From positions 2,795,001-2,859,000 of the forward strand of contig NZ_VISI01000002.1 of assembly GCF_007827365.1 (NCBI RefSeq): DNA of 64,000 nt, read 5' to 3'. A program made the position numbers and the translations under genes. The notes under the pieces are model-generated. The model was not told the origin of the DNA and did not search any database. It was given only the letters and a program-made list of their open reading frames with translations. Source of the stretch: Olleya sp. Hel_I_94. Its GTDB lineage: Bacteria; Bacteroidota; Bacteroidia; Flavobacteriales; Flavobacteriaceae. Shown one piece after another: positions 42,358 through 50,947 of the stretch (position 1 is the first letter of the stretch; every line of letters begins with the position of its first letter).

Positions 42358-44313
42358 TTGATTACAAAATCTACCATAGACCAAGTATATGAAACAGCCA
42401 GACTGGAAGAGGTTATTGGTGATTTTGTTCAGCTAAAAAAAGCCGGAAGTAATTTTAAAGGATTAAGTCCTTTTTCAGAAGAACGTTCTCCAAGTTTTGT
42501 GGTGTCGCCAGTTAAGCAAATTTGGAAAGATTTTTCAAGTGGAAAAGGAGGAAACGTCGTTGCTTTTTTAATGGAGCATGAACATTTTACCTATCCTGAA
42601 GCTATTAAATATTTAGCTAAAAAGTATAATATTGAAATAGAAGAAACAGAGCAGTCTAACGAGCAAAAACAAGCACAAGATAAACGTGAGAGCCTATATT
42701 TAGTTAGTGAGTTTGCTAGTAGTTATTTTCAAAATACACTACATAATACAGATCAAGGTAAAGCAATAGGATTAAGTTATTTTAAGGAGCGAGGCTTTAC
42801 AACAGAAACTATCAAAAAGTTTGAACTTGGTTACAGTTTAGATCAATGGAGTGCTTTTACAGATGCAGCCTTAAAAAAAGGATATAATTTAGAGTTTTTA
42901 GAAGCTACAGGTTTAACTATAGTAAAGGAGACTAAGCAGTTTGACCGTTTTAAAGGACGTGTTTTGTTTCCTATACAAAGTATGAGTGGTCGTGTTTTAG
43001 GATTTGGTGGTCGTATTTTAACTAATGATAAAAAAGCTGCTAAATATTTAAACAGTCCAGAAAGCGACTTGTATCATAAAAGTAAAGTCTTATATGGTAT
43101 TTATCATGCTAAACAATCCATTGCAAAGGAGGATAATTGTTATTTAGTAGAAGGTTATACAGATGTAATCCAATTTCATCAAACAGGAATTAAAAATGTA
43201 GTTTCTAGTTCTGGTACAGCCTTAACTAGTGACCAAATTAGATTAATTAACCGTTTAACAAAAAACATTACTGTTTTATTTGATGGTGATGCTGCAGGTA
43301 TGAGAGCCTCTTTAAGAGGTATAGATTTAATCCTAGAGCAAGGTATGAATGTCAAGGTTTGTACGTTTCCAGAAGGAGAGGATCCAGATAGCTTTGCAAA
43401 ATCAAATACATTAGAGGAGCTAACAGCCTATTTAGATCAAAATGCTAAGGATTTTATCCAGTTTAAAGCTTCGGTTTTATATGAAAGTGCTAAAAACGAT
43501 CCAATTAAAAAGGCCGAAACCATTAGAGATATTGTAAATAGTATTGCTAAAATTCCGGATAGAATTAAAACAGAAATTTACATCCAAGAGTGCGCAAGGA
43601 TAATGGATATAAGTGAAGAGGTTTTATTTTCTACTCTAGCGCAAATGACTAATAAAGAGCAAAATGAGGCAGCGAAACAACCTCAAAACCCGCAAGCTTT
43701 TGAAGTTATTAAAAGTCAACCAGCAGTTAAAAAGGTTGATGTGCAATATACCTTAGAGCGAAAAATTATTGAGATACTACTACTTTACGGAAACAGAAAA
43801 GAAGATTTTGAAGACTTAGTTTTAAAAGAAGCAGACAATGGTCAGTTAGAGTTAGAACCAGTTGTTCAAGAAGCTAAAGTGTTTGAAAAAATATACTTAG
43901 ACTTACAAGAAGACGAAATGGAATTTTTAAACCCACAGTTTAAAGATATTTATTTTGCAATAATTGAAGCTTTAAATCAAAATCCTGAATTTAAAATAGA
44001 AAGCATTATTAACACAATAGATCCTGTTTTAGCCTCAGAAATCACATCTATTTTAATGGAGGATGAGCGTTATGCGTTATCCGATTGGCATCGTAATAAT
44101 ATTTTTCCAAAAACAAAAATAGACTCTGTTGCGCAATTAGTTAGCGAGACTATTTTGACTTTACGTTGCTTTTTAATTGATCAAAAAGTATTACAGTTTC
44201 AAAAAGAAACATTAGAAGATAGAAACACTATAAACCGAGAAATCCTTGAAGAAGTCAAGGATTACTCAGGTTTAAAAATGTTGTTGTCAAGAAAGCTAAA
44301 TAGAGCTTTATAA
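42358..44313 (+). CDS. dnaG: DNA primase with degenerate zinc domain
   Basis: Synthesises RNA primers at the replication fork. The 651-aa protein has an N-terminal zinc-binding-domain fold (1-100), the Toprim core (LVEGYTDVIQFHQ, VLFDGDAAGMRASLRGIDL, with the acidic EGD/DGDAAG motifs) and a C-terminal DnaB-interaction region. The four zinc ligands of typical primases are missing: the Cys and His of CPFHxE are replaced in GLSPFSEE (S37, S40), and the two Cys of HCFGCG in WKDFSSGK (D58, S61). Start is a TTG at 42358, which fits the MITKSTIDQV start of relatives. Its 3' end overlaps the converging response-regulator gene by six bases. Confidence 0.93.
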   Translation: MITKSTIDQVYETARLEEVIGDFVQLKKAGSNFKGLSPFSEERSPSFVVSPVKQIWKDFSSGKGGNVVAFLMEHEHFTYPEAIKYLAKKYNIEIEETEQSNEQKQAQDKRESLYLVSEFASSYFQNTLHNTDQGKAIGLSYFKERGFTTETIKKFELGYSLDQWSAFTDAALKKGYNLEFLEATGLTIVKETKQFDRFKGRVLFPIQSMSGRVLGFGGRILTNDKKAAKYLNSPESDLYHKSKVLYGIYHAKQSIAKEDNCYLVEGYTDVIQFHQTGIKNVVSSSGTALTSDQIRLINRLTKNITVLFDGDAAGMRASLRGIDLILEQGMNVKVCTFPEGEDPDSFAKSNTLEELTAYLDQNAKDFIQFKASVLYESAKNDPIKKAETIRDIVNSIAKIPDRIKTEIYIQECARIMDISEEVLFSTLAQMTNKEQNEAAKQPQNPQAFEVIKSQPAVKKVDVQYTLERKIIEILLLYGNRKEDFEDLVLKEADNGQLELEPVVQEAKVFEKIYLDLQEDEMEFLNPQFKDIYFAIIEALNQNPEFKIESIINTIDPVLASEITSILMEDERYALSDWHRNNIFPKTKIDSVAQLVSETILTLRCFLIDQKVLQFQKETLEDRNTINREILEEVKDYSGLKMLLSRKLNRAL

Positions 44314-44937
44314 ATCTAAACTTTTTGCTTGGTTTACTAAATCAATTAAGTTAGTTACATTAAGCTTTTTCATTAGCCTAGCACGATAGGTACTAACCGT
44401 TTTTTCGTTAATCTGTAATTCCTCAGCAATTTCTTTGTTACGTCTACCGTTAGATAAAAGCTTTAAAACTTCAACCTCTCTTGTAGATAGTTTTTTGTAG
44501 TAATTACTTTTTCCACTGTTTTTATCCAATGCAATTTTTCTAGATAAATTTGGGCTTATGTAAAGTCCGCCCAAATACACTTTCATTATAGCATCTTTTA
44601 AAGTTAGTAAGTCAGTGGATTTGTTAACATAGCCATCTGCTCCAGCTTTAATAGCACTTACAGCATAAACTTCTTCTTGCTGTGCGCTGTAAATAATAAC
44701 TTTTACTTCTGGATTTTCTTTTTTAATGCGACGTAATACACTTATACCGTTAAGTTTAGGTAAGTCAATTTCGCAAATTAAGATGTCTGTTGTGTACTGT
44801 TTTAGTGCGTCAAAAATAGCTTCGCCATCTGCAACCGATGCGACAAATTTTATGTCTCTAGAGTTAGCAAATACCAATTCTAATCCTTTAGTTACTATAG
44901 GATGATTATCCGCAACCATTAGTTTAACCATGGTCAA
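44308..44937 (-). CDS. NarL/FixJ-type response regulator with Glu at the phosphoacceptor site
   Basis: A 209-aa regulator: receiver domain (about 5-120) and LuxR-type HTH (about 145-205, LSTREVEVLKLLSNGRRNKEIAEELQINEKTVSTYRARLMKKL). In the receiver, the position of the phosphorylated Asp is Glu (E56 in ILICEIDLP), and the usual acidic pair is Asp-Asn (D10-N11). The conserved Lys (YVNKS) is kept. A Glu can mimic phospho-Asp, so this may be permanently active or regulated otherwise. No histidine kinase gene is adjacent. Confidence 0.9.
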   Translation of the reverse strand: MTMVKLMVADNHPIVTKGLELVFANSRDIKFVASVADGEAIFDALKQYTTDILICEIDLPKLNGISVLRRIKKENPEVKVIIYSAQQEEVYAVSAIKAGADGYVNKSTDLLTLKDAIMKVYLGGLYISPNLSRKIALDKNSGKSNYYKKLSTREVEVLKLLSNGRRNKEIAEELQINEKTVSTYRARLMKKLNVTNLIDLVNQAKSLDL

Positions 44938-45033
44938 TTAGTTTTTTAGGGCCTTTTTAATTAAAAAAAGACTTGAGTTATAGAAATAATAATAGCGTCG
45001 TAAAGGTATATAAAATTATAGGATTAAGGACTA

Positions 45034-45822
45034 TTAGATTAAATCTTTAGGGATATTACAGACAGGAATTGCAACCATTTTGTGTAAGTTGTTGGTATTG
45101 TATCGTTTAAATATTTTAAAGACTTCTAATTCTCTTGCTTCAAAGTCAGATATAGTTTTCCCTTCATCTTTCATTTTCATAGCCCATTCTAATTCTGGGT
45201 AAGATGCACCAATTTGGTCTTCGTCACTTCGTGCATCTCCAAACAAACCATCACTAGGTGCAGCTTTAATTATGGATTTTGGTACATTTAAAAATTCACC
45301 TAACTTATACACTTCACTTTTCATTAAATCTGCAATAGGACTTAAATCTACTCCGCCATCACCATACTTTGTGTAAAACCCAACACCAAAATCTTCTACT
45401 TTATTACCAGTACCAGCAACTAATAAACCTAGTAAACCAGCATGATAATATAATGTCGTCATACGTAATCTAGCACGTGTATTGGCAAGAGCCATATCCA
45501 CCACTTCTTTTTTACCTTCTAGGGATACTTCTGTTTTAAACTCTTCAAAAACAGGTGTTAGGTCAGATATAATCCCTTCCACATTGGGATAGCGTTTTTT
45601 TAATTGCTCAATATGTTCTTGACCTCTAGAGACGTGACTGGCAGCCTGATGTATAGGCATTTCTACGCAAAGCACCTTTAAACCAGTTTGCGCACAAAGG
45701 GTAGAGGTTACAGCACTGTCAATTCCCCCAGAAATACCTACAACAAAACCATTTACTTTTGCGTTATTAGCATATGTTTTTAACCAATCTACAATATGTT
45801 TTACAACTTTTTCTGTTTGCAT
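45034..45822 (-). CDS. nadE: NAD+ synthetase, ammonia-dependent
   Basis: Amidates nicotinic-acid adenine dinucleotide to NAD+. The 262-aa protein has the PP-loop GISGGIDSAV and NTRARLRM, LVAGTGNKVEDFGVGFYTKYGDGGVDLSPI motifs. There is no glutaminase domain, so ammonia is the nitrogen source. I use the ATG at 45822; the TTG two codons earlier is possible but adds only MI. Confidence 0.94.
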   Translation of the reverse strand: MQTEKVVKHIVDWLKTYANNAKVNGFVVGISGGIDSAVTSTLCAQTGLKVLCVEMPIHQAASHVSRGQEHIEQLKKRYPNVEGIISDLTPVFEEFKTEVSLEGKKEVVDMALANTRARLRMTTLYYHAGLLGLLVAGTGNKVEDFGVGFYTKYGDGGVDLSPIADLMKSEVYKLGEFLNVPKSIIKAAPSDGLFGDARSDEDQIGASYPELEWAMKMKDEGKTISDFEARELEVFKIFKRYNTNNLHKMVAIPVCNIPKDLI

Positions 45823-45849
45823 AATCAAAGAATTTAAAGCAAAGTATAG

Positions 45850-45857
45850 TACCTTTG
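45850..45857 (+). promoter_or_regulatory. -7 promoter element before gldB
   Basis: TACCTTTG, exact TAnnTTTG, 56 bases before the gldB ATG; divergent from nadE. No clear -33 box. Confidence 0.4.
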
Positions 45858-45913
45858 CCTAACAAAAATAAAGTAATCCCTTTAGTAATAAAAATTAAGA
45901 GACCTTAAGTTTT

Positions 45914-46876
45914 ATGAGAGTATTCATTTTAATAATATCATTGTTTTTTACATTGTTTTCTTGTCAAGATGATAATAAAGAAGCAGCCAAAATAGCTAAG
46001 ATTGATATAAATCTTGCTGTAGAGCGTTTTGATATCGCTTTCGCGGAAGCTAAGCCAGAAGATTTACCGCAATTAAAAATGGCTTATCCATTCATGTTTC
46101 CTAAGCAGTTTGACGACCAATTTTGGATACAAAAAATGAATGATACTTTGCAAAATCAATTAAGCGAAGAGACTATTAAAATATTTCCAGACTTAAAAAC
46201 AGAAACGCAGGAAATTAAGCAATTGTTTAAACACTTAAAGTATTATTTTCCAAATTTTAAGACGCCTAGAGTTATCACATCTACCTCTGATGTTGATTAC
46301 CGCAACAAGGTAATTGTAACAGATACTATTGCTATTTTAGAGTTAGATACCTTTTTAGGATCAGATCATTTTTTTTATCAAGGCTTACAAACTTATATCT
46401 CTGCTAACATGACTGCGGATCAGATAGTCGTAGACTTGGCAAATGCTTATGCAGAGAAGATGGTGCTAAACTCTAAACGTACAAACTTGTTAGAAGAGAT
46501 GATCTATTCAGGGAAGCTTTTGTATATAAAGGATAAGATTATACCATTTAAAACTGATGCTCAAAAAATAGGTTACACACAATTGCAATTAGATTGGGTA
46601 TATGCTAATCAAGAGCAAATTTGGCAGTACTTTATTGACAAAGAGTTATTATACAGTACAGACTCTAAATTACCTAATCGTTTTATTAATCCAGCACCTT
46701 TCTCAAAATTTTATTTAGCAGAAATAGATAATGAGTCACCAGGTAAAGTAGGACAATTTGTTGGCTGGCAAATTGTAAAAGCCTACATGGATAATAACTC
46801 TGTTACATTAACAGAGTTGCTTAATACTCCAGCACAAATCGTATTTAATAAATCTAAATATAAACCAAGAAAGTAA
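45914..46876 (+). CDS. gldB: Gliding motility lipoprotein GldB
   Basis: A 320-aa lipoprotein (lipobox LFSC, Cys17) needed for gliding and T9SS function in Flavobacterium. Recognised from the AYPFMFPKQFDDQFWIQKM and FLGSDHFFYQG segments and from gldC following with one base of overlap, the same arrangement as in F. johnsoniae. The protein sits in the cell envelope facing the periplasm. It contains the GC-rich 14-mer at 46035-46048 discussed in the findings. Confidence 0.9.
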   Translation: MRVFILIISLFFTLFSCQDDNKEAAKIAKIDINLAVERFDIAFAEAKPEDLPQLKMAYPFMFPKQFDDQFWIQKMNDTLQNQLSEETIKIFPDLKTETQEIKQLFKHLKYYFPNFKTPRVITSTSDVDYRNKVIVTDTIAILELDTFLGSDHFFYQGLQTYISANMTADQIVVDLANAYAEKMVLNSKRTNLLEEMIYSGKLLYIKDKIIPFKTDAQKIGYTQLQLDWVYANQEQIWQYFIDKELLYSTDSKLPNRFINPAPFSKFYLAEIDNESPGKVGQFVGWQIVKAYMDNNSVTLTELLNTPAQIVFNKSKYKPRK

Positions 46877-47208
46877 TGGCTAAAATAACATCAGAAATAA
46901 CTTTAAAAGTTGAGTTAGACGAAAACAGAGTGCCTGAAAAATTAAATTGGACAGCACAAGATGGGGGTATTAAAAATGCTGAAGCTAAAGCAATGATGCT
47001 ATCCGTTTGGGATAATGTAGCGCAGGAATCTTTAAGAATTGACTTATGGACTAAGGATATGCCAGTGGATGAAATGAAAGTGTTTTTTCATCAAACATTG
47101 GTAGCCATGAGTGATACTTTTAATAGGGCAACTCAGGACGAAAAAATGACTGCTACAATGAAGGATTTTTGTGATTACTTTGCAGAAAAATTAGAGCTTA
47201 AAAAGTAA
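46876..47208 (+). CDS. gldC: Gliding motility protein GldC
   Basis: A 110-aa small soluble protein, MAKITSEITLKVELDENRVP, with the IDLWTKDMPVDEMKVFFHQTL segment of GldC. It overlaps the end of gldB by one base. In F. johnsoniae loss of GldC reduces gliding only partly; its exact role is unknown. Confidence 0.92.
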   Translation: MAKITSEITLKVELDENRVPEKLNWTAQDGGIKNAEAKAMMLSVWDNVAQESLRIDLWTKDMPVDEMKVFFHQTLVAMSDTFNRATQDEKMTATMKDFCDYFAEKLELKK

Positions 47209-47235
47209 ATTTATTTTTACTAAAGTGAATAGAAC

Positions 47236-47268
47236 AAAAAACGCGAACCATTTGGTTCGCGTTTTTTT
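47236..47268. terminator. Bidirectional terminator between gldC and pruA
   Basis: AAAAAACGCGAACCA pairs with TGGTTCGCGTTTTTT, A tract before, T tract after, between converging genes. Confidence 0.85.
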
Positions 47269-47292
47269 ATGTGTGATAGTATGCTTAAAGTA

Positions 47293-48921
47293 CTATTCTC
47301 CTAAAAAAGGATATCTGTAATCTACAGGAGTTACAAAAGTCTCTTTAATCATTCTTGGAGATACCCAACGTAATAAGTTTAATGCGCTACCAGCTTTGTC
47401 ATTTGTTCCAGATGCTCTTGCTCCTCCAAATGGTTGTTGTCCAACGACAGCACCTGTTGGTTTATCATTAATATAGAAGTTTCCAGCACAGTTTTGTAAC
47501 GCTTTAGTTGCTTGTACAACTGCGTATCTGTCTTGTGCTAAAATTGCTCCAGTTAAAGCATACTCGCTTGTTTTATCAACTAATGTTAATGTTTCAGTAA
47601 ATTTATCATCATCATAGACATAAATTGTCATTACTGGACCAAATAACTCTTCACGCATTGTAGTATAGTTAGGGTCTTCAGTAACAATAACTGTAGGCTC
47701 GATAAAGTAACCTTTAGTTTTGTCGTGGTTTCCTCCAACAATAATTTCTACATTACTATCTGCTTTAGCTTGATCTATATATTTAGCTAACTTATCAAAA
47801 GATCCTTCATGGATTACAGCAGTAACAAAATTGCTTAAATCTTCTGGAGATCCCATTTTAAATGAGTTAACATCTTCAATTACATAACCTTTAACCTCGT
47901 TCCAAATACTTTTAGAAACATAAGCTCTAGAGGCTGCACTACATTTTTGTCCTTGAAACTCAAAAGCACCTCTTACAATTGCAGTAGCTACTTGTTTTGG
48001 ATGTGCAGTTTTATGTGCAACTATAAAATCTTTTCCTCCTGTTTCTCCAACAATTTTAGGATACGTTTTGTAGTTGTGTATATTGTTACCTATTTGTTTC
48101 CATAACTCTTTAAATACATAAGTAGAACCTGTAAAGTGTAAACCAGAGAAATCTGGACTAGCTAAAACGGTATCTGTAATCATGACTGGGTCACCAAATA
48201 CAACGTTAATTACACCTGCAGGTACACCTGCTTCTTTAAATACATCCATGATTACTTTAGCAGAATATATTTGAGAATCACTTGGCTTCCATACAACAAC
48301 GTTACCCATTAATGCCATACAAGCAGGTAAGTTTCCAGCAATTGCAGTAAAGTTAAAAGGTGTTACAGCATATACGAAGCCTTCAAGAGGTCTGTATTCT
48401 AGACGGTTCCAGGCATCGCTTGTGCTTTCTGGTTGATCATGATAAATCTCTGTCATGTACTGTACGTTAAAACGTAAAAAGTCAATTAGCTCACAAGCAG
48501 CATCGATTTCTGCTTGGTGTACAGTTTTTGATTGTGCTATCATTGTAGCAGCGTTAATCTTTGCTCTGTAAGGACCTGCGATTAATTCGGCTGCTTTTAA
48601 AAAGATACCAGCTCTATGTTCCCAAGGTGTGTCTGCCCAAGCTGTTCTAGCTTCTAAAGCAGTTGATATTGCTTGGTCAATATGTTTTTTTTCCGCAATA
48701 GCGTGTGTTCCAACAACATGTTTATGGTCATGTGGAGGAGACATTGTATGTGTTTTTTCTGTTGTAACATCTTGTCCATTAATGTACATAGGTACATCAA
48801 TTTTGCTGTTAAACATTGTTTTATAAGCGTCTAAAACTGCTGCTCTTTCTGGAGAGCCAGGAGCGTAACTTTTTACAGGTTCATTCACCGCAATTGGTAC
48901 ATTGAAAAATCCTTTTCCCAT
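47293..48921 (-). CDS. pruA: L-glutamate gamma-semialdehyde dehydrogenase (P5C dehydrogenase)
   Basis: Oxidises glutamate-5-semialdehyde to glutamate in proline breakdown. A 542-aa aldehyde dehydrogenase with VGETGGKDF (Glu general base) and FQGQKCSAASRAYV (catalytic Cys), and the N-terminal extension typical of the PruA group (MGKGFFNVPIAVNEPVKSYA). The proline dehydrogenase partner is not adjacent. A -7 element lies upstream at 48958-48965 (TAACTTTG on the minus strand). Confidence 0.94.
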   Translation of the reverse strand: MGKGFFNVPIAVNEPVKSYAPGSPERAAVLDAYKTMFNSKIDVPMYINGQDVTTEKTHTMSPPHDHKHVVGTHAIAEKKHIDQAISTALEARTAWADTPWEHRAGIFLKAAELIAGPYRAKINAATMIAQSKTVHQAEIDAACELIDFLRFNVQYMTEIYHDQPESTSDAWNRLEYRPLEGFVYAVTPFNFTAIAGNLPACMALMGNVVVWKPSDSQIYSAKVIMDVFKEAGVPAGVINVVFGDPVMITDTVLASPDFSGLHFTGSTYVFKELWKQIGNNIHNYKTYPKIVGETGGKDFIVAHKTAHPKQVATAIVRGAFEFQGQKCSAASRAYVSKSIWNEVKGYVIEDVNSFKMGSPEDLSNFVTAVIHEGSFDKLAKYIDQAKADSNVEIIVGGNHDKTKGYFIEPTVIVTEDPNYTTMREELFGPVMTIYVYDDDKFTETLTLVDKTSEYALTGAILAQDRYAVVQATKALQNCAGNFYINDKPTGAVVGQQPFGGARASGTNDKAGSALNLLRWVSPRMIKETFVTPVDYRYPFLGE

Positions 48922-48957
48922 GATAAGTGTTGTGTTTTTAGTTTAAAAATAATACTA

Positions 48958-48965
48958 CAAAGTTA
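48958..48965 (-). promoter_or_regulatory. -7 promoter element of pruA
   Basis: TAACTTTG on the minus strand matches TAnnTTTG, 36 bases before the pruA ATG. No TTTG at the right distance upstream. Confidence 0.45.
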
Positions 48966-49064
48966 CAATTTTTTGTTGGGTTATTACGGTTAGTAAAACC
49001 GTAAAATATTTGTAGTTAAAGGAAGAATGGTTCTTTTATCTAGAAAGAATAAGAGTATGTAGTT

Positions 49065-49451
49065 TTAGTTAAGTGCAAATGGAGCGCTTAGTTTAAAAGT
49101 AGGAATGATAACTTCAAAGTTTTTGGCAGTTGAGTAATTTATCATACTGTAAAAACCTTTCATGGCTCCAAATGGAGAGGTAAGTAAGCAGCCAGAAGAG
49201 TAGGTGTGACTCTCACCAGGTTGTAATACTGGTTTTTGTCCAATAACGCCTTCTCCTGCTACAATCTCAATATTATTTAGGGCATCCAAAATAGTCCAAT
49301 GCCTAGCATTAAGCTGGACAACATCCTTACTTTGGTTTTCAATGGTTACGTCATATCCAAAAGCAAAGTTAATTTTATAGTTTTTATAAAACGTGCCTTC
49401 AAATTTAGTGTCTACGGATATTTTTATCCCTTTTGTAACTTGTTGTACCAT
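49065..49451 (-). CDS. apaG: ApaG-domain protein
   Basis: A 128-aa protein consisting of a single ApaG immunoglobulin-like domain (TKGIKISVDTKFEG .. FAFGYDVTIENQSKDVVQLNARHWTI .. VIGQKPVLQPGESHTYSSGC). ApaG was linked to cobalt and magnesium tolerance; the biochemical function is still open. Lies between pruA and the T9SS plug gene, all leftward. Confidence 0.93.
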   Translation of the reverse strand: MVQQVTKGIKISVDTKFEGTFYKNYKINFAFGYDVTIENQSKDVVQLNARHWTILDALNNIEIVAGEGVIGQKPVLQPGESHTYSSGCLLTSPFGAMKGFYSMINYSTAKNFEVIIPTFKLSAPFALN

Positions 49452-49539
49452 GTTAGTATGTAGTTGCTTATTGTAAAAATAAGAAAATTATATATTTATT
49501 TGGTCGATATAATGGGATAAAACTTACTTTTAATGAGTG

Positions 49540-50790
49540 TTAATTGGTAATCCCAACCGAATTAGCTTCGCCTAAACCAATAATTTTGTCATATCTAGCT
49601 CCTAATTCTTTGTAATACACTAAAACTTTATAATTGTTCTCTGTTTGCCAAAAGCTGCCTCCAATAGTGTGTTCGTCTATGTTGCCACTTTTGTCGACAA
49701 TTGCATATTTATAATTATAAAAACCTTGCTTTAATTTTATAGCAATACTGTAAACACCTTCTTCTTCATAATGTTCAAGTTTAGTTTGTGGTTCAATATC
49801 ATAATTATTAAAATTTCCATAAACATGAATGGATTGACCTTTTTCAATAGTTGGATATTGTAAAGAAAAATGTACCCAAGCATAATCTGCTTCTGTTTCT
49901 GGTTTGTCCGAGTTTAAAGCTGTTATAAAAAAGTTTCCGTTTATATCTGGATTGTAGGTGTATTCTAGGTCAGCGCGAGAGGTGTTGGTGTATAAATAGG
50001 TTTGATATAGATCTTCTAAGCTAATATATTGTACACCATTATTTGCTGCTCGTATTTCTTTGTTTTCAAAACTTAAAAACTCATTGCCTCCAAAAAAGCT
50101 AGAGGCTTCATTGTATCTGTAGCTTAACTCGTTACCTAAAATGTATTGAGGTTTTAAATCCGTAATAGCTGTTTTTAAATTGTTATTTTGAATTATTACT
50201 GTTTTTACAGTCTCGGTAGGATTTACAAATTGTAATTGACCCGAACTTATTGTGATGTCTACAGATTGCTTTTGTTCGATTGTTGAAACGTCACGAGAGC
50301 GTCTAATTTGTAGGCCAACATTAGCTTGTTGTTGGTATACCATAAATTTTCGGCTAAAAATAATATCATCATAATCATCATAAATAGTGATAATATAGTT
50401 TCCGGTAAGTTTGATGCTTTTTGTAAATTGGTTTGGAATGCTAACTTTATAATGAGAAAAAGTTTGTAAAGTGTTAAAAGAGTTTTCGTATTCTCTAATA
50501 CGTTGCTCATCAAAACCATCTAAATATTCTGATTCAACTAATATGGAAGGAGTCCAATCAAAATTATAGTGCTTAATTTCGTAATAATAATCATCTTCGT
50601 TACCATTTAAAACGTCAAACTCTAATAGTAAAGGTTGACCAAGTGGAATGATTGGTAATTGACTTTCTGATGTTCCTCCATTAAAATAGATTGACTTTAC
50701 ATAATCAGGCGGTATTATTTCTTTAACTTGAGCAAAGCTTATAGTAGTGATTAAAAAAGTTAAAAAAATATGTTTAAAGTTGTTAAGCAT
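49540..50790 (-). CDS. T9SS plug protein family (DUF5103)
   Basis: A 416-aa exported protein (signal MLNNFKHIFLTFLITTISFAQ). N-terminal signature IIPPDYVKSIYFNGG and ..HYNFDWTPSILVESEYLDGF are typical of DUF5103, now described as the plug that seals the periplasmic side of the SprA translocon of the type IX secretion system. The C-terminal part (about 290-416) has an Ig/E-set like segment. Consistent with the T9SS cargo at 32.8 and 57.2 kb and with the gld genes nearby. Confidence 0.85.
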   Translation of the reverse strand: MLNNFKHIFLTFLITTISFAQVKEIIPPDYVKSIYFNGGTSESQLPIIPLGQPLLLEFDVLNGNEDDYYYEIKHYNFDWTPSILVESEYLDGFDEQRIREYENSFNTLQTFSHYKVSIPNQFTKSIKLTGNYIITIYDDYDDIIFSRKFMVYQQQANVGLQIRRSRDVSTIEQKQSVDITISSGQLQFVNPTETVKTVIIQNNNLKTAITDLKPQYILGNELSYRYNEASSFFGGNEFLSFENKEIRAANNGVQYISLEDLYQTYLYTNTSRADLEYTYNPDINGNFFITALNSDKPETEADYAWVHFSLQYPTIEKGQSIHVYGNFNNYDIEPQTKLEHYEEEGVYSIAIKLKQGFYNYKYAIVDKSGNIDEHTIGGSFWQTENNYKVLVYYKELGARYDKIIGLGEANSVGITN

Positions 50791-50877
50791 TTGTAAGCAG
50801 TTTTATATAACAAAGATAAACAAAATCTATGCCTAAAAGTTTTTTTTTAAATAGTCAATTAATTATCTATTTATTAT

Positions 50878-50885
50878 TAAATTTG
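50878..50885 (+). promoter_or_regulatory. -7 promoter element of the nqr operon
   Basis: TAAATTTG, exact TAnnTTTG, 62 bases before the nqrA ATG; no clear -33 box. Confidence 0.4.
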
Positions 50886-50947
50886 CACGGATTTTTAAGC
50901 CTATAAAAATCACAATCAGTATAACTATTAACCAATAGATTTATAAT

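Noticed and set aside
45850..45857. Promoter box read as belonging to nadE
   Set aside because: The exact TAnnTTTG is on the plus strand, pointing to gldB; the minus strand has only an imperfect TATACTTTG.
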